Assembly: GCF_007004725.1 (NCBI RefSeq)
Contig: NZ_ML660160.1
Location: 372,001-436,000 of the forward strand
Direction of reading: 5' to 3'
DNA: 64,000 nucleotides
From: Aliikangiella coralliicola
GTDB lineage: Bacteria > Pseudomonadota > Gammaproteobacteria > Enterobacterales > Kangiellaceae
Part shown: in pieces, positions 1-8,976 of the stretch
Numbering within the stretch: the stretch's first letter is position 1
Layout: every line of letters begins with the position of its first letter
Made by a program: the position numbers and the translations under genes
Notes under the pieces: model-generated
Database searches by the model: none
Seen by the model: the letters and a program-made list of their open reading frames with translations, nothing else
What the model was told of the DNA's origin: nothing

Positions 1-623
1 TGAAATGTCGAACTTATATCTCCCGGGCAAATCATAGTAAACTAGCACTGCGACACCGTCATCAAGATACCATTTTCCTTTATAAATTTTTTCCGTCGTT
101 TCTCTTTCCCCATTTATCGTGATATTTTGTTGAAACGAAGCATCTTTGTTGATTTGAACGACAGAATGATTAACACAATCTTCGGCGCTTTCGAATGTAC
201 CAACTAAATCAAGTTGGTAAGTCTTTTCGGCAGCGGCCAGCAAGTTACCCTCTTCTTTAGCGGTAAGTTTTAATGATTCAGGGAAAAGGTAAAGGCCGAA
301 ACTATCTTTGTTAAAATAATGTTTGCCTGAGTAATTGTATATTCCAGAGGTTACTGAAAAAAAGCCCAGATTTTCCAACGCTTGAGTAATGTCATTGATT
401 TGAGACTGCTCTATCAGGGGCGCGTGAAACAATTGGTTGTTTTTGACACTGGCAGGGAAGGGATAGGTATTCGATTCGACACTGTAACCGGCGAATTGAG
501 CGATTCAGTTATCTTTTCAACTTGTACCGGCTGGATATACCTGGCGAACAAATAAACTTTTTTGTTTGTCGAACAACCAGTTAACAGGAGTAATGCGACT
601 AATATGCTGCTGAATTTCATCAT
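1..623 (-). pseudogene. Lipoprotein gene with a frameshift, 3' end outside window
   Basis: The protein starts with a lipoprotein signal (lipobox LLTGC, Cys about residue 17), so the product would be a membrane-anchored lipoprotein. The initial frame runs from 623 to a stop at 414, only 69 codons. From about 505 down to position 1 another minus frame stays open across the window edge and reads as sensible protein (it includes the stretches NTYPFPASVKNNQLFHAPLI and KIYKGKWYLDDGVAVLVYYD). The switch must lie between about 505 and 480 and equals one missing base. I do not recognise the family. The long open downstream frame suggests either a very recent mutation or a sequencing error. If the frame is repaired the gene is normal but truncated by the window edge. 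Confidence 0.7.
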
Positions 624-744
624 GTTTCGATTATTAGTGAGCTAAATCGTATAATAATTGTTTTAGCTTCTTCGTAAAGCTTTATTGTTGTGTATGAATA
701 TTTAATTTTTATTGTTTTTGGAAGGTTAAGATTCTGCAATCGTA

Positions 745-1512
745 TTATTCCATTTTCGCCCTGTGGTAGTCGGCTAGTTCATCAAGCGCATTCTCAAGGT
801 GTTTGGTTGACGCTAAAACAAAAATTGGCATATTGTTGGTTTGCGAGCCGCTATAAATCGACTTACTGATTTTCCAGTGTTTTATCAGCTCATTTAACGA
901 ATAACGTGCTTGCCCTTCATATTTAACACTGCCTATCTTTTCAAGTTTCTTTTCAAATTCGCTGATGTTAGAGGAAACCTGGTTTAGCGTATTTTTGTCG
1001 CTGTGTCCTGCGTACATGGCAATATAATATTTATTGGCTCTCTCTATGTCTAAAGACATCCGTTTTAATTGGGTAAACCAAAAATTATCACCAGTGCCTT
1101 GCTCAAGATGCTTTTTCACAAAAAACTCAGCCACTTCGAGGTAGGTTTCGCTATAATCCAAAACCAGATTTGCATTGGTGACACTGTGTGGACTTAGGGC
1201 TACCTTGGATAATTCCTCATGGGTATTCAGCATAAATTCTTTTAAACCAGATTCCAGGTTAGAATTATTATCTACCTCCAGTTTGTTAATACTCTCGATT
1301 AGTTCATTAAGCGTGGCATTGAGTGCTAGTTTTGAACTTTTTACTAATACATCATTGTGTATATAGAAGTAGAGTTTGGCAATTTGTTGACTTTTCAGTT
1401 CGATATCTTCTGCCGCGGCTAATTGTTCAATATCACTATTTTTGGCTAACGTCCATTGGCCAAATAAAAACAATGGTATTAGAAAAACTAAAAATAAATT
1501 CTTTAGCTTCAT
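745..1512 (-). CDS. Periplasmic helical protein, PilJ-like motifs
   Basis: The 255-residue product has a clear signal peptide (about 1-23, ending WTLA) and an otherwise almost entirely helical, charged sequence, so it is probably periplasmic. Two stretches (LKSQQIAKLYFYIHN near residue 40 and LKRMSLDIERANKYYIAMYAG in the middle) resemble the repeated helical motif of PilJ/type IV pili chemotaxis transducer sensor domains, but no transmembrane or signalling domain follows. The start codon overlaps the stop of the upstream gene by four bases (ATGA), which implies translational coupling. The upstream gene (1509-2282) encodes a protein of the same size and layout, so the two look like diverged paralogues. 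The function is unknown; a ligand-sensing or accessory role for the nearby two-component system is inference. Confidence 0.75.
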   Translation of the reverse strand: MKLKNLFLVFLIPLFLFGQWTLAKNSDIEQLAAAEDIELKSQQIAKLYFYIHNDVLVKSSKLALNATLNELIESINKLEVDNNSNLESGLKEFMLNTHEELSKVALSPHSVTNANLVLDYSETYLEVAEFFVKKHLEQGTGDNFWFTQLKRMSLDIERANKYYIAMYAGHSDKNTLNQVSSNISEFEKKLEKIGSVKYEGQARYSLNELIKHWKISKSIYSGSQTNNMPIFVLASTKHLENALDELADYHRAKME

Positions 1513-2282
1513 TTGAGTTCCGACTCCTCTCTTTTTAACGCAAGTTCCAAATGACTCTTAATTCTATCTGACTTGACCTTCGCTAAACTCGGAATGTATC
1601 GACCGCTATTAGAGTTAGAGAAAATCTTAAAAACCATAAATTCAGATTTAACTTGTCGAAGTATAGTTTTTACCTCTTCTGGAACAATTTCCTCCTGCAT
1701 CGAAAGTAGGGCATGAAGTTCCTTTGAAAATTTCTTCGCAATATCGTGAAACTCTTTTGTTGAGCCATGGCTTTTAGGGCCCCATGCTTTTAGCAGGTAA
1801 AGTGACGCCATTTGTCGTGAAAGAATTTCTAACTCAGATAGTTTTATGTAACTCTCACTCGCTCGACTATCGTTTTCATTAATCAATTGAAAGTCGATCG
1901 CCAGGCATTCTTCAATAAATTGATTGACCAGCAGCTTAAGCTCGTTTGCTTGAGAGTATTGAGGTGGTTGACTGGCTTTTAGCTTGATTGCTTTCCAGTG
2001 GGGAATTAGCTGAGTTTTATTGACAATTTGGGGATTTTTTTCGACTATCTTTTGAAACCCGGCAAGTTTGGAATCTACTGCGGTAATATTCGCTTTAATT
2101 TGAGCTGCCGACTGCTGGGGCTCAATCCCTAACCCTAGAAGAATGTATTCCTGAAAAATTTCTTCAGATAACATACAAATCTCGGTGAGTTCCTTTATCG
2201 GGTTATTTTTCGCTTTCACCGGAATAGAGCATGTGGCTGACACAATGGCACAAATGAAGAGTGATTGAAATAATTTATACAT
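1509..2282 (-). CDS. Periplasmic helical protein, PilJ-like motifs (paralogue)
   Basis: This 257-residue protein has a signal peptide (about 1-24, with SIPVKA before the cleavage site) followed by a helical body. The motif LEILSRQMASLYLLKAWG in the second half, and a weaker copy near the N terminus (MLSEEIFQEYILLG), resemble the paired helices of PilJ-type sensor domains. Its size and motif spacing match the following gene at 745-1512, with which it overlaps by four bases. It lies 16 bases after the small outer-membrane protein gene, so the three genes probably form one operon divergent from the response regulator at 2893. The family assignment is tentative and no catalytic residues are evident. 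Confidence 0.75.
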   Translation of the reverse strand: MYKLFQSLFICAIVSATCSIPVKAKNNPIKELTEICMLSEEIFQEYILLGLGIEPQQSAAQIKANITAVDSKLAGFQKIVEKNPQIVNKTQLIPHWKAIKLKASQPPQYSQANELKLLVNQFIEECLAIDFQLINENDSRASESYIKLSELEILSRQMASLYLLKAWGPKSHGSTKEFHDIAKKFSKELHALLSMQEEIVPEEVKTILRQVKSEFMVFKIFSNSNSGRYIPSLAKVKSDRIKSHLELALKREESELK

Positions 2283-2298
2283 ATTAATGCAACGTCTT

Positions 2299-2745
2299 TT
2301 AGAAGTGGTAGCTTAACGAGATGCCGGCGAGAGTTTGTGACTCACCGTCTATACGGTCTTTGGCGATGGACGGTGCGAGGCTGATTGAATTGGTAACGTG
2401 GATTTCATAGGCGAGGGAAAATCGAATAATATCTTCAGCATCTTTACCACTAACGTCTTCCTTGCCATATCCAATACCTAGTCGCCAGTGAGTTGCTGGA
2501 GAGTAGAATACATTGCCAATGAGCGAATTAATATCATGACCACCTTCGCGAGACTGTTCGATGGCCACCCCAACTGAGAAATTGGAAGCCACTAATCTTT
2601 CATACTCTAGACCATAGGTCGTTCGGTTTTCGCCGGAATGTCTGGTCTGTCCTAAGAACGTACCCAGGGTATTTGATGCATTCGAATTTGACGATGCGCA
2701 AAAGCTAACCATTACGACAAAAAAAATCGGAATTACTCGCTTCAT
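2299..2745 (-). CDS. Small outer-membrane beta-barrel protein
   Basis: The product has a signal peptide ending near SNSNA and about 125 residues of alternating polar/hydrophobic strands with glycines. It ends in the sequence SLSYHF, whose terminal aromatic residue is the classical outer-membrane insertion signal. Its length fits a small eight-stranded barrel. An in-frame TTG lies 12 bases further upstream, but the ATG at 2745 has a GAGAG ribosome site about eight bases before it and starts directly with the positively charged signal (MKRVIPIF), so I chose it. It is the first gene of the minus-strand operon and faces the two-component system. Expression control by that system is inferred from arrangement only. 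Confidence 0.7.
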   Translation of the reverse strand: MKRVIPIFFVVMVSFCASSNSNASNTLGTFLGQTRHSGENRTTYGLEYERLVASNFSVGVAIEQSREGGHDINSLIGNVFYSPATHWRLGIGYGKEDVSGKDAEDIIRFSLAYEIHVTNSISLAPSIAKDRIDGESQTLAGISLSYHF

Positions 2746-2783
2746 TGAAACTCTCAATTAATTTTCTAAACTGAGATATTCTA

Positions 2784-2824
2784 TTAAACTTGATGTTAAG
2801 AAAGCGTTAAGAAAGAAAGTTAAT
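2784..2824. promoter_or_regulatory. Candidate OmpR-family operator in divergent promoter region
   Basis: In the 147 bases between the divergent barrel gene and the response regulator, TTAAG occurs at 2796-2800 and again at 2807-2811. That is an 11-bp direct repeat (TTAAGAAAGCG then TTAAGAAAG), the spacing usual for tandem OmpR/PhoB-type half-sites. Looser copies TTAAA (2784) and TTAAT (2820) flank it. The location fits autoregulation plus control of the divergent operon. This is pattern evidence only. Confidence 0.4.
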
Positions 2825-2892
2825 AGTTACAGTTGGGTATTAAATCGCTGATTTGTTATATTAAATGAGAAAAGCCTGTTTGAGCCTGTTGA

Positions 2893-3576
2893 ATGAAACT
2901 ACTACTTATTGAAGATCACGCAAATTTAGCACAAAATATATTTGAATATTTCGAGCCGAAGGGATACTTGTTGGATTGGGCGAGAAATGGTTTACATGGG
3001 ATGGAACTCGCTAAAAATCAACCATACGATCTGATCATTCTTGATGTTGTAATGCCGAAGCTCGATGGTTTTAGCGTATGTAACAAGATACGGAATGAAC
3101 TGGCGCTAGACACTCCAATCATATTTTTGACGGCCAAGTCGCAGTTGGTCGACAAAGTCACCGGACTCGATCTCGGTGGCGATGATTACCTGGTGAAGCC
3201 GTTTCAGCTACGAGAACTGGAGTCCCGCGTTAAGTCGGTCATCAGACGCTATCAAAAGACTGAGTCGCAGAGTTCGCTGGTGATTGAGGACTTAACTATC
3301 GATAAAGATACGCGTCAAGTTCTTAGAGGCAACCAGGCACTTACGCTACCACCTATTGCCTATAAAATTCTCTGTTTGCTGGCGGCAAATCGACATCGTA
3401 TAACCACCTTTCGAGAAATTGAAGATCATATCTGGGGTGAAGATGTGCCAGAAAGCAGTTCGCTGCGTACGCATGTGCACACACTAAGAACTGCCGTTGA
3501 TAAACCTTTTAAGACTGCACTTATTCATACAGTTCCGCGTGTCGGGTTAAAGATAGGTCGTGATGACAAAATTTAG
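2893..3576 (+). CDS. OmpR/PhoB-family response regulator
   Basis: The 227-residue DNA-binding response regulator has an N-terminal receiver domain (about 1-120) with the phosphoacceptor Asp51 (ILDVVMPKLDG), an acidic pair at the start (LIEDH), and the conserved Lys102 in DYLVKPF. A winged-helix effector domain (about 130-225) follows, ending in the typical TVPRVGLKI. The kinase gene overlaps its 3' end, so the two are a cognate pair. The cytoplasmic regulator would be phosphorylated on Asp51 by the kinase. Its targets are unknown; the 11-bp direct repeats just upstream, shared with the divergent barrel operon, are the best candidate sites. Confidence 0.95.
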   Translation: MKLLLIEDHANLAQNIFEYFEPKGYLLDWARNGLHGMELAKNQPYDLIILDVVMPKLDGFSVCNKIRNELALDTPIIFLTAKSQLVDKVTGLDLGGDDYLVKPFQLRELESRVKSVIRRYQKTESQSSLVIEDLTIDKDTRQVLRGNQALTLPPIAYKILCLLAANRHRITTFREIEDHIWGEDVPESSSLRTHVHTLRTAVDKPFKTALIHTVPRVGLKIGRDDKI

Positions 3577-4840
3577 TCGCAAAATTTTAAAGGCCAATTT
3601 AATGGTCGGGATAATTACCGCGGTTGTTTATTCGCTGATAGATTTCGGCTCTATTCAGTATCTTAAATATGAAATAGAAAATAAAAATAACTATCAGGAA
3701 GCGCTTATTTTATCCGAAATATATGATTCAATTGAAAACTTGTCACGCCATCAAACTGAGAGTTTTCTTCTTTTCAGAAAAAAAAGAAATACTAATAGCG
3801 AAATTATCCCGAAAGAGTTGCAAACTGTTGAAAATAACCTTGATGAGGTTATCTTTCAGGATAAATATTATGAGTTAGTGATAGTTGAGCGCGACCAATA
3901 TATTTATTATTTTCTTTTTGATATCGAAGCAATAAAGAAAACTGAATTTTTTTCCTATTTGTCTCTGGCTTTCGGTTTGTCGATTAGCTTGATAGCTGCG
4001 CTGTTAATCAGTTTGAAACTAAGTGGCGAAGTCGTTAAACCGTTAAAAAAATTAACGATCGCCATTAAAAAAATGAAGGATTCTGATGATATTATGGCTG
4101 CCAATGACGAATCGGAAAATAGTAAGATTAAGGAGCTAAACTACTTACTTTCATCATTTCACCAATATGACTCGGCACTTAAAAATGTGATTAAGAGAGA
4201 ACGCAGTTTTAGCGCTCACATGAGTCATGAGTTTAGAACACCACTTTCGGTGATTATGGGCGCAATTGAATTACTCGAGCAAGAACAGGAACCACAAAGT
4301 CAGAGGAATAGGCAGTTGATTAGAAGGCTATCTAACGAAGTCAATCAGCTAAGAGATATTTCAGAAATGATGTTGCTGATTACTCGAGCTGACGCTGACA
4401 TCAATAGCGAAATAACTTGTTCAGAAGTTAGCCTGGAGGTGTTAGTTCGCGGTGTGATATCGAGTATTGAGTCGCAATATAAAAACTCTATGGGGCGAAT
4501 CGATTTTCGAGTAAATAATAATCCATATACCGTTTGTTGGACTATTGCACTTTCAGTAATGGTTCGAAATATTATCCAAAATGCGTTAACTCACTCTGAA
4601 GATGCTCATGTCGAAGTTTATTTAACCGATTCTTATATTGAAGTTCGCAATCAGTTAAAGCAACACAGTGAGCTTTTTGCAGAAGCGAAAGGCGATGAAT
4701 TTAACTGCGGTATTGGGTTGAAACTATGCCAAACTTTAGCAAGTTCACAAGGCATGAGGCTTGAGATAAAAGAAGTTAAAGCGACTGAGCTGATGTCTGT
4801 CGCTTTGTATTTTCAACCTGAGCTTATTTCCGATGATTGA
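3563..4840 (+). CDS. Sensor histidine kinase
   Basis: This is a membrane histidine kinase of about 425 residues. A transmembrane helix lies near the N terminus (about 12-30), a periplasmic sensor of about 95 residues follows, then a second helix (LSLAFGLSISLIAALLISLKL) and a HAMP-like linker. The HisKA dimerisation domain carries His222 (HMSHEFRTPLSV), and the HATPase domain shows an N box (NIIQNALTH) and a G box (CGIGLKLC). The gene overlaps the regulator by 14 bases. A GTG at 3560 is an alternative start; the ATG at 3563 has AGG six bases upstream. The ATPase domain is short, with a compressed F/G2 region, but the key boxes are present. The stimulus is unknown. Confidence 0.93.
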   Translation: MTKFSRKILKANLMVGIITAVVYSLIDFGSIQYLKYEIENKNNYQEALILSEIYDSIENLSRHQTESFLLFRKKRNTNSEIIPKELQTVENNLDEVIFQDKYYELVIVERDQYIYYFLFDIEAIKKTEFFSYLSLAFGLSISLIAALLISLKLSGEVVKPLKKLTIAIKKMKDSDDIMAANDESENSKIKELNYLLSSFHQYDSALKNVIKRERSFSAHMSHEFRTPLSVIMGAIELLEQEQEPQSQRNRQLIRRLSNEVNQLRDISEMMLLITRADADINSEITCSEVSLEVLVRGVISSIESQYKNSMGRIDFRVNNNPYTVCWTIALSVMVRNIIQNALTHSEDAHVEVYLTDSYIEVRNQLKQHSELFAEAKGDEFNCGIGLKLCQTLASSQGMRLEIKEVKATELMSVALYFQPELISDD

Positions 4841-4930
4841 TTATTGAGTTGATTTGTTTGGGTGTATTGGTTTTATTTTCACGGGGAAAAATAAAAAGAA
4901 AATGGTTCGTATGTGTCACAGGAATAGCGA

Positions 4931-6445
4931 GTGAATAGATATTGGATTACTTTTTTTGTGATCTTACTAATCTGTGTCGTTAGTTTTCACAAAATCAACC
5001 AGTTTTACATCAATCATGCGCTTAAACTTGACGGCGAAAAAATTGCGCAAAGAATGGAGAACGTCATTGTCGACTCCATTCGTGTCATCGATAGTCTTCC
5101 TGCGTTGACAGAAGTTAAATGTAGTCAGCAGTCAATTCAGCTACTTGCTAATGTTGTATACGAGGCTGATTCCGTCAGATGGTTGGGTTTAAGCGATCAA
5201 AATGGTGACTATTGCAGTAGTTTGCCGTTAGATATCTCTCTAAACAAGTTTCAGAAGCACAAGCTTTATGGCGACTATTCACTAGCTACTTTAGACCAAA
5301 GTGACGGTCATTCTGAGCTGTTGTTAATTAAAGAAAGTGCTGAAAGTCTTTATGTTGCTGATCTAAATAATTTGTCTGTTAACACGCTCAATGACTTACC
5401 TTGTGAAAGTTGTGTTAGCTATCGAGTCACCATACATGGCGACCCACCAATCAGTTTTGGTGAACGATTGAAAGACAACTATGCTTATCGCTTTCAATTA
5501 AGAAAACGAATAGACAACCTGGAGATGACTGTCATATTTGAAGCAACTAATGAAATTTCTGAGTATTATTCGGGCGTCAGCTTGATTACAACAATATTGG
5601 TTTCCTGCTTTTTTTCTTTTGTGATCATCTATACGATAGAAAGATTGCTGAACTATCAAAGATCTTTTCGTACGATAATAGAAAGAGCTATTAAAAACGA
5701 TGAATTTAAACCCTACTATCAACCGATTGTTGATTGTCGTACTAATCAGGTTGTGGGGGCTGAAGCATTGCTAAAATGGGTTGAGCCCGATGGAACAGTG
5801 AGGCCAACAAAAGACTTTATTTCGTATTTGGAACAAACCGGGCTGATAATTCCGATAACATCGCAGCTAGTCAAGAAAATAGCGGCCGATATTGCCACAT
5901 TTGGCTGGGAAAACTGCCAAAAGTCGATTAGCTTAAACATTGTTCCCAAACATCTGGATAGTGATAATTTATTTGATGAAATACAAAAAGCGGTTAGTAA
6001 TAATGGTATTCGTTTTGAAAACTTTTCTCTGGAAATTACTGAACGTGACAGGATCCCCAATTTACCGCACGCAAAGCAAGCCGCTGATCGTTTTATTAGC
6101 AATGGAATTAAACTTAAACTGGATGATGCTGGTACAGGATATGGCGGTTTTTCATATATCCAGGAGTTACAAATATCGACACTGAAAATTGACAAAATGT
6201 TTGTAGACACCATAACTTGCGAGAAAGATGTAAAGAAACCGGTGTTAGACGCGATAATTTCTTTCGCAAAATCATCAAGCCTGGAAATCATCGCTGAAGG
6301 TGTTGAAAGCGTTCGCCAACTAGACTACCTGAAATCAAAAGATGTTAGCCTTATTCAAGGATTTATCTATTCTGGATCACTTTCCAATGAAGAATTTAAA
6401 GGGCTTTTACAGTTAAAAGAAATTTCCGCTACGAAAGGAATTTAA
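4931..6445 (+). CDS. CSS-motif cyclic-di-GMP phosphodiesterase (EAL)
   Basis: The 504-residue inner-membrane c-di-GMP phosphodiesterase has an N-terminal helix (about 5-24), a periplasmic CSS-motif sensor (about 25-215, with DYCSSLPL and a later CESC cysteine pair), a second helix near 218-240 and a cytoplasmic EAL domain. The catalytic set looks complete: Glu278 in AEALLKW, the Asn of LNIVP, the Glu of LEITE, the Asp pair of LDDAGTGYG, Lys of LKIDK, Glu of AEGVES and Gln of QGF. In CSS-EAL enzymes periplasmic redox state (DsbA/DsbB) tunes activity through the cysteines. It starts with GTG, AGGA lies upstream, and it follows the kinase by 90 bases, so it may share its transcript. Confidence 0.93.
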   Translation: MNRYWITFFVILLICVVSFHKINQFYINHALKLDGEKIAQRMENVIVDSIRVIDSLPALTEVKCSQQSIQLLANVVYEADSVRWLGLSDQNGDYCSSLPLDISLNKFQKHKLYGDYSLATLDQSDGHSELLLIKESAESLYVADLNNLSVNTLNDLPCESCVSYRVTIHGDPPISFGERLKDNYAYRFQLRKRIDNLEMTVIFEATNEISEYYSGVSLITTILVSCFFSFVIIYTIERLLNYQRSFRTIIERAIKNDEFKPYYQPIVDCRTNQVVGAEALLKWVEPDGTVRPTKDFISYLEQTGLIIPITSQLVKKIAADIATFGWENCQKSISLNIVPKHLDSDNLFDEIQKAVSNNGIRFENFSLEITERDRIPNLPHAKQAADRFISNGIKLKLDDAGTGYGGFSYIQELQISTLKIDKMFVDTITCEKDVKKPVLDAIISFAKSSSLEIIAEGVESVRQLDYLKSKDVSLIQGFIYSGSLSNEEFKGLLQLKEISATKGI

Positions 6446-6447
6446 AA

Positions 6448-8640
6448 CTACCAACTGCGCTTCAACACATTAATTCCCAGCACGGCCATATCCATGCCGT
6501 CAAATACCGGAAAGCCCTGACGTTCAAACACCGCTTTGTATTGTTGGTAGGGCACTCCAGCGTCAATGACTATGCCAATCAGGCGACCGCTGAATTCCGT
6601 TAGCTTTTTTAATTTTTCTGCGAAGGCTTCAGCTTTGGATAATGAGTGGGTATCTAACTGTTCGGATAAAGGTACCAATCCCAACATAACCACTCCAGCG
6701 CCAAACTCAATCATTGATTCAACACAATCATAATAAACGGATTCATCAGCCATTGGCGTCAGGTCAAGAGGATTCGACGGTGCGACTAACCCTTCGAGCT
6801 GATGACGTTTTAAAATTTTGTTGAGCCGTTGGAAATTATCATCGTTAAACTCGTAAAGCCTACCGGAATCGTTGTCTCCTAAAATGTCCACACTACCGAC
6901 AGTTTCATAACCAGCGTTAGTCACAATCGCCAGTTTGCCCAGAGTATGCAAGTCTGGGTAGGCAGCCATCCATTTAAACACGGCGTTGAATTGATTGAAG
7001 GACTCAACCAGAACCGCTCCGGCTTTATGCAGCAAGCGTTTTTGTAAATGATAATCACCGGTCATTGCCCCTGTGTGTCCTGCTGCGGCAGCCTGGCCTA
7101 GCGCTGATCGGCCGCCTTTATAAATAATCACGTGGCGGTTTTCTGCGCGAAATTGTTTAACCAGCTTGGCGACTGCACATACGTCGCCTTCGGCAAATCC
7201 TTCTACATAAAGTCCGAGGACGCGCACCGATTGATCTCTTGCCATCAGCGCCATAAAGTCAGATAACTTCATATCTAGTTGGTTACCGATTGAAAAGCCG
7301 TATTTCAAACTCAAATTACAATGGCGAGACAAGCGAGTGATCAGAAAAGCACCGCTTTGACTGATTAGTGCGACTTGAGAGTCAGGGTTAAAATTGACGT
7401 TAAGTTTTCGTTGGGGAATAAACAAGCTATTGAGTTTAAGCGGCGAAAGTAGCATGCCCAAACCATTGGGACCGACAATCGCCGGGCACCACTGACCTGA
7501 AGCTCGCCGATCTTTTATTAGCCGAGATAAACTTTCGCCGAAACCGCTTTGGTCCGCACCGTCTCCAATTCCGCCTGCAACAATATAAATGGCCTGCGCC
7601 CCTTGTCCTTGAGCGCATAATTCTGTGATCATTTCGACACAGCTTTTCGCCGGTAGCGCCAGAATTAATACATCGACCGGATGTTTAATCAGGCTGGCGA
7701 CATCTGGAACACATTGGATACCTGCAAAATGAGACACGCCCGGTTTAATTACCAAAATATCATCTTCACTCAACGATGACTGGCGAATATTTTCCAGTAT
7801 CAGACCACCGACACTCCCTGTTTTGGCGCTAACGCCGGCAAGCGCAATCCTTTTCGGGTTAAGGAAGCTTTTATCTTCAAGTGGAACTGGACAAGGCTCG
7901 AGGTGCTTGTCCTGGCACGATAGGCCGACACCATCTAGTGCGATGATCTCACCCGAGTTATCAACGACAAAAGGATTCACTTCAAGAAATGTGATATTTT
8001 TTTCTGCCATCAAATTATCAAGTCGCCATAAAGACTCAAGAAAACTCAATAGTGTTTGTCGATTAAGTAATGGCTTTTGCTGTCGAATTTCTCCCAGTAG
8101 AATTTTTCCCAACCAATGGTTCTCAAGCTCCTCTAATGCTTCTAATGGGGTGTACACAGAGGCGGGCCATACAAGCAAAGATTGTTTCAGTTCTTTCGCC
8201 CAGGCTTCGGTTAGCAGGCCGCCGAATCCCAGGCTGATAACGGCACCACAACATTTATCTCGTTGCAAGCTGACAAAAATTTCGCTTGGTGCGTTGTCTG
8301 CTTTTTGAATTGCAATCTTTTCGGTAATTAAGGTTCCTAGCCATTCAAACTTGGCAGAAAGGTTTTTCTGCATCTTAGCGTGTAGACACTTAATCTCTTC
8401 AAGCTCGAAGTCGCGAAAGTGTAAAGCGTCATTGTCAGACTTATGCCATAGATCAGTGGCCATACCTTTCAGTACGACAGGTTCTCCCGAGTCGAAAGGG
8501 ATATCAGAAAAATCGTTGTCGACGAAACAATGTTTCGGCGTTTTGATACCGACTTGCGACAACAGGCTATAGACCTGATGCTCGGCAATAAAAGTTTGGC
8601 TCATTTCAATTAGTGCATAGTGATTGGCGTACTCCGCCAC
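6448..8640 (-). CDS. NDP-forming acyl-CoA synthetase, ATP-grasp first
   Basis: This is a fused two-part acyl-CoA synthetase (NDP-forming), which interconverts acyl-CoA plus ADP and phosphate with acid, CoA and ATP. The ATP-grasp subunit-like part is N-terminal (about 1-235). It is followed by a CoA-binding Rossmann domain (about 245-385) and succinyl-CoA-ligase-like domains with ALISQSGAF and the phosphohistidine motif GHTGAM (His522). The more common single-chain order puts ATP-grasp last, so this is the permuted form, and it lacks the acetyltransferase domain of PatZ proteins. The GTG start is well supported by AGAGGAGGA seven bases upstream. The substrate (acetate, propionate or another acid) cannot be read from the sequence. 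Transcription is monocistronic as far as I can see. Confidence 0.88.
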   Translation of the reverse strand: MAEYANHYALIEMSQTFIAEHQVYSLLSQVGIKTPKHCFVDNDFSDIPFDSGEPVVLKGMATDLWHKSDNDALHFRDFELEEIKCLHAKMQKNLSAKFEWLGTLITEKIAIQKADNAPSEIFVSLQRDKCCGAVISLGFGGLLTEAWAKELKQSLLVWPASVYTPLEALEELENHWLGKILLGEIRQQKPLLNRQTLLSFLESLWRLDNLMAEKNITFLEVNPFVVDNSGEIIALDGVGLSCQDKHLEPCPVPLEDKSFLNPKRIALAGVSAKTGSVGGLILENIRQSSLSEDDILVIKPGVSHFAGIQCVPDVASLIKHPVDVLILALPAKSCVEMITELCAQGQGAQAIYIVAGGIGDGADQSGFGESLSRLIKDRRASGQWCPAIVGPNGLGMLLSPLKLNSLFIPQRKLNVNFNPDSQVALISQSGAFLITRLSRHCNLSLKYGFSIGNQLDMKLSDFMALMARDQSVRVLGLYVEGFAEGDVCAVAKLVKQFRAENRHVIIYKGGRSALGQAAAAGHTGAMTGDYHLQKRLLHKAGAVLVESFNQFNAVFKWMAAYPDLHTLGKLAIVTNAGYETVGSVDILGDNDSGRLYEFNDDNFQRLNKILKRHQLEGLVAPSNPLDLTPMADESVYYDCVESMIEFGAGVVMLGLVPLSEQLDTHSLSKAEAFAEKLKKLTEFSGRLIGIVIDAGVPYQQYKAVFERQGFPVFDGMDMAVLGINVLKRSW

Positions 8641-8976
8641 GTTAAATCCTCCTCTGAATATTAGCCTTGTGTGGTATTTGTTGCTCTGATTTAGATCAAG
8701 GTACTGGAGGTAAAGTTTTGAAACTCATCGCTAGATATGTTGATATGAAGAATGTTTGATTAGAAAAGTAGAGCTGAGAATTATCAATCGCTCGTGTCGA
8801 AAAAACTTTGAGTGAGCCGGACTCTGAGGAACTCGAAAAATTTAAAGGCCAGGACTCTGTCAAAAAATTATTTCAAAACAATCACGAGTTTTCTTCTCGA
8901 TTGGCGTAAGTAATTACGCGTCATAAGGCTAGTTACTTAACAGATCTTTCGTGATAAAAGAAAAGAACAATAGGTG
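8641..8976. other. Intergenic region with a short open frame
   Basis: The first bases are the 5' region of the acyl-CoA synthetase gene. On the plus strand a 33-codon frame (TTG at 8808, stop 8907-8909) reads as a charged, gene-like peptide (SEPDSEELEKFKGQDSVKKL) without a ribosome site. It could be a gene remnant or chance. Nothing else is recognised. Confidence 0.3.
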
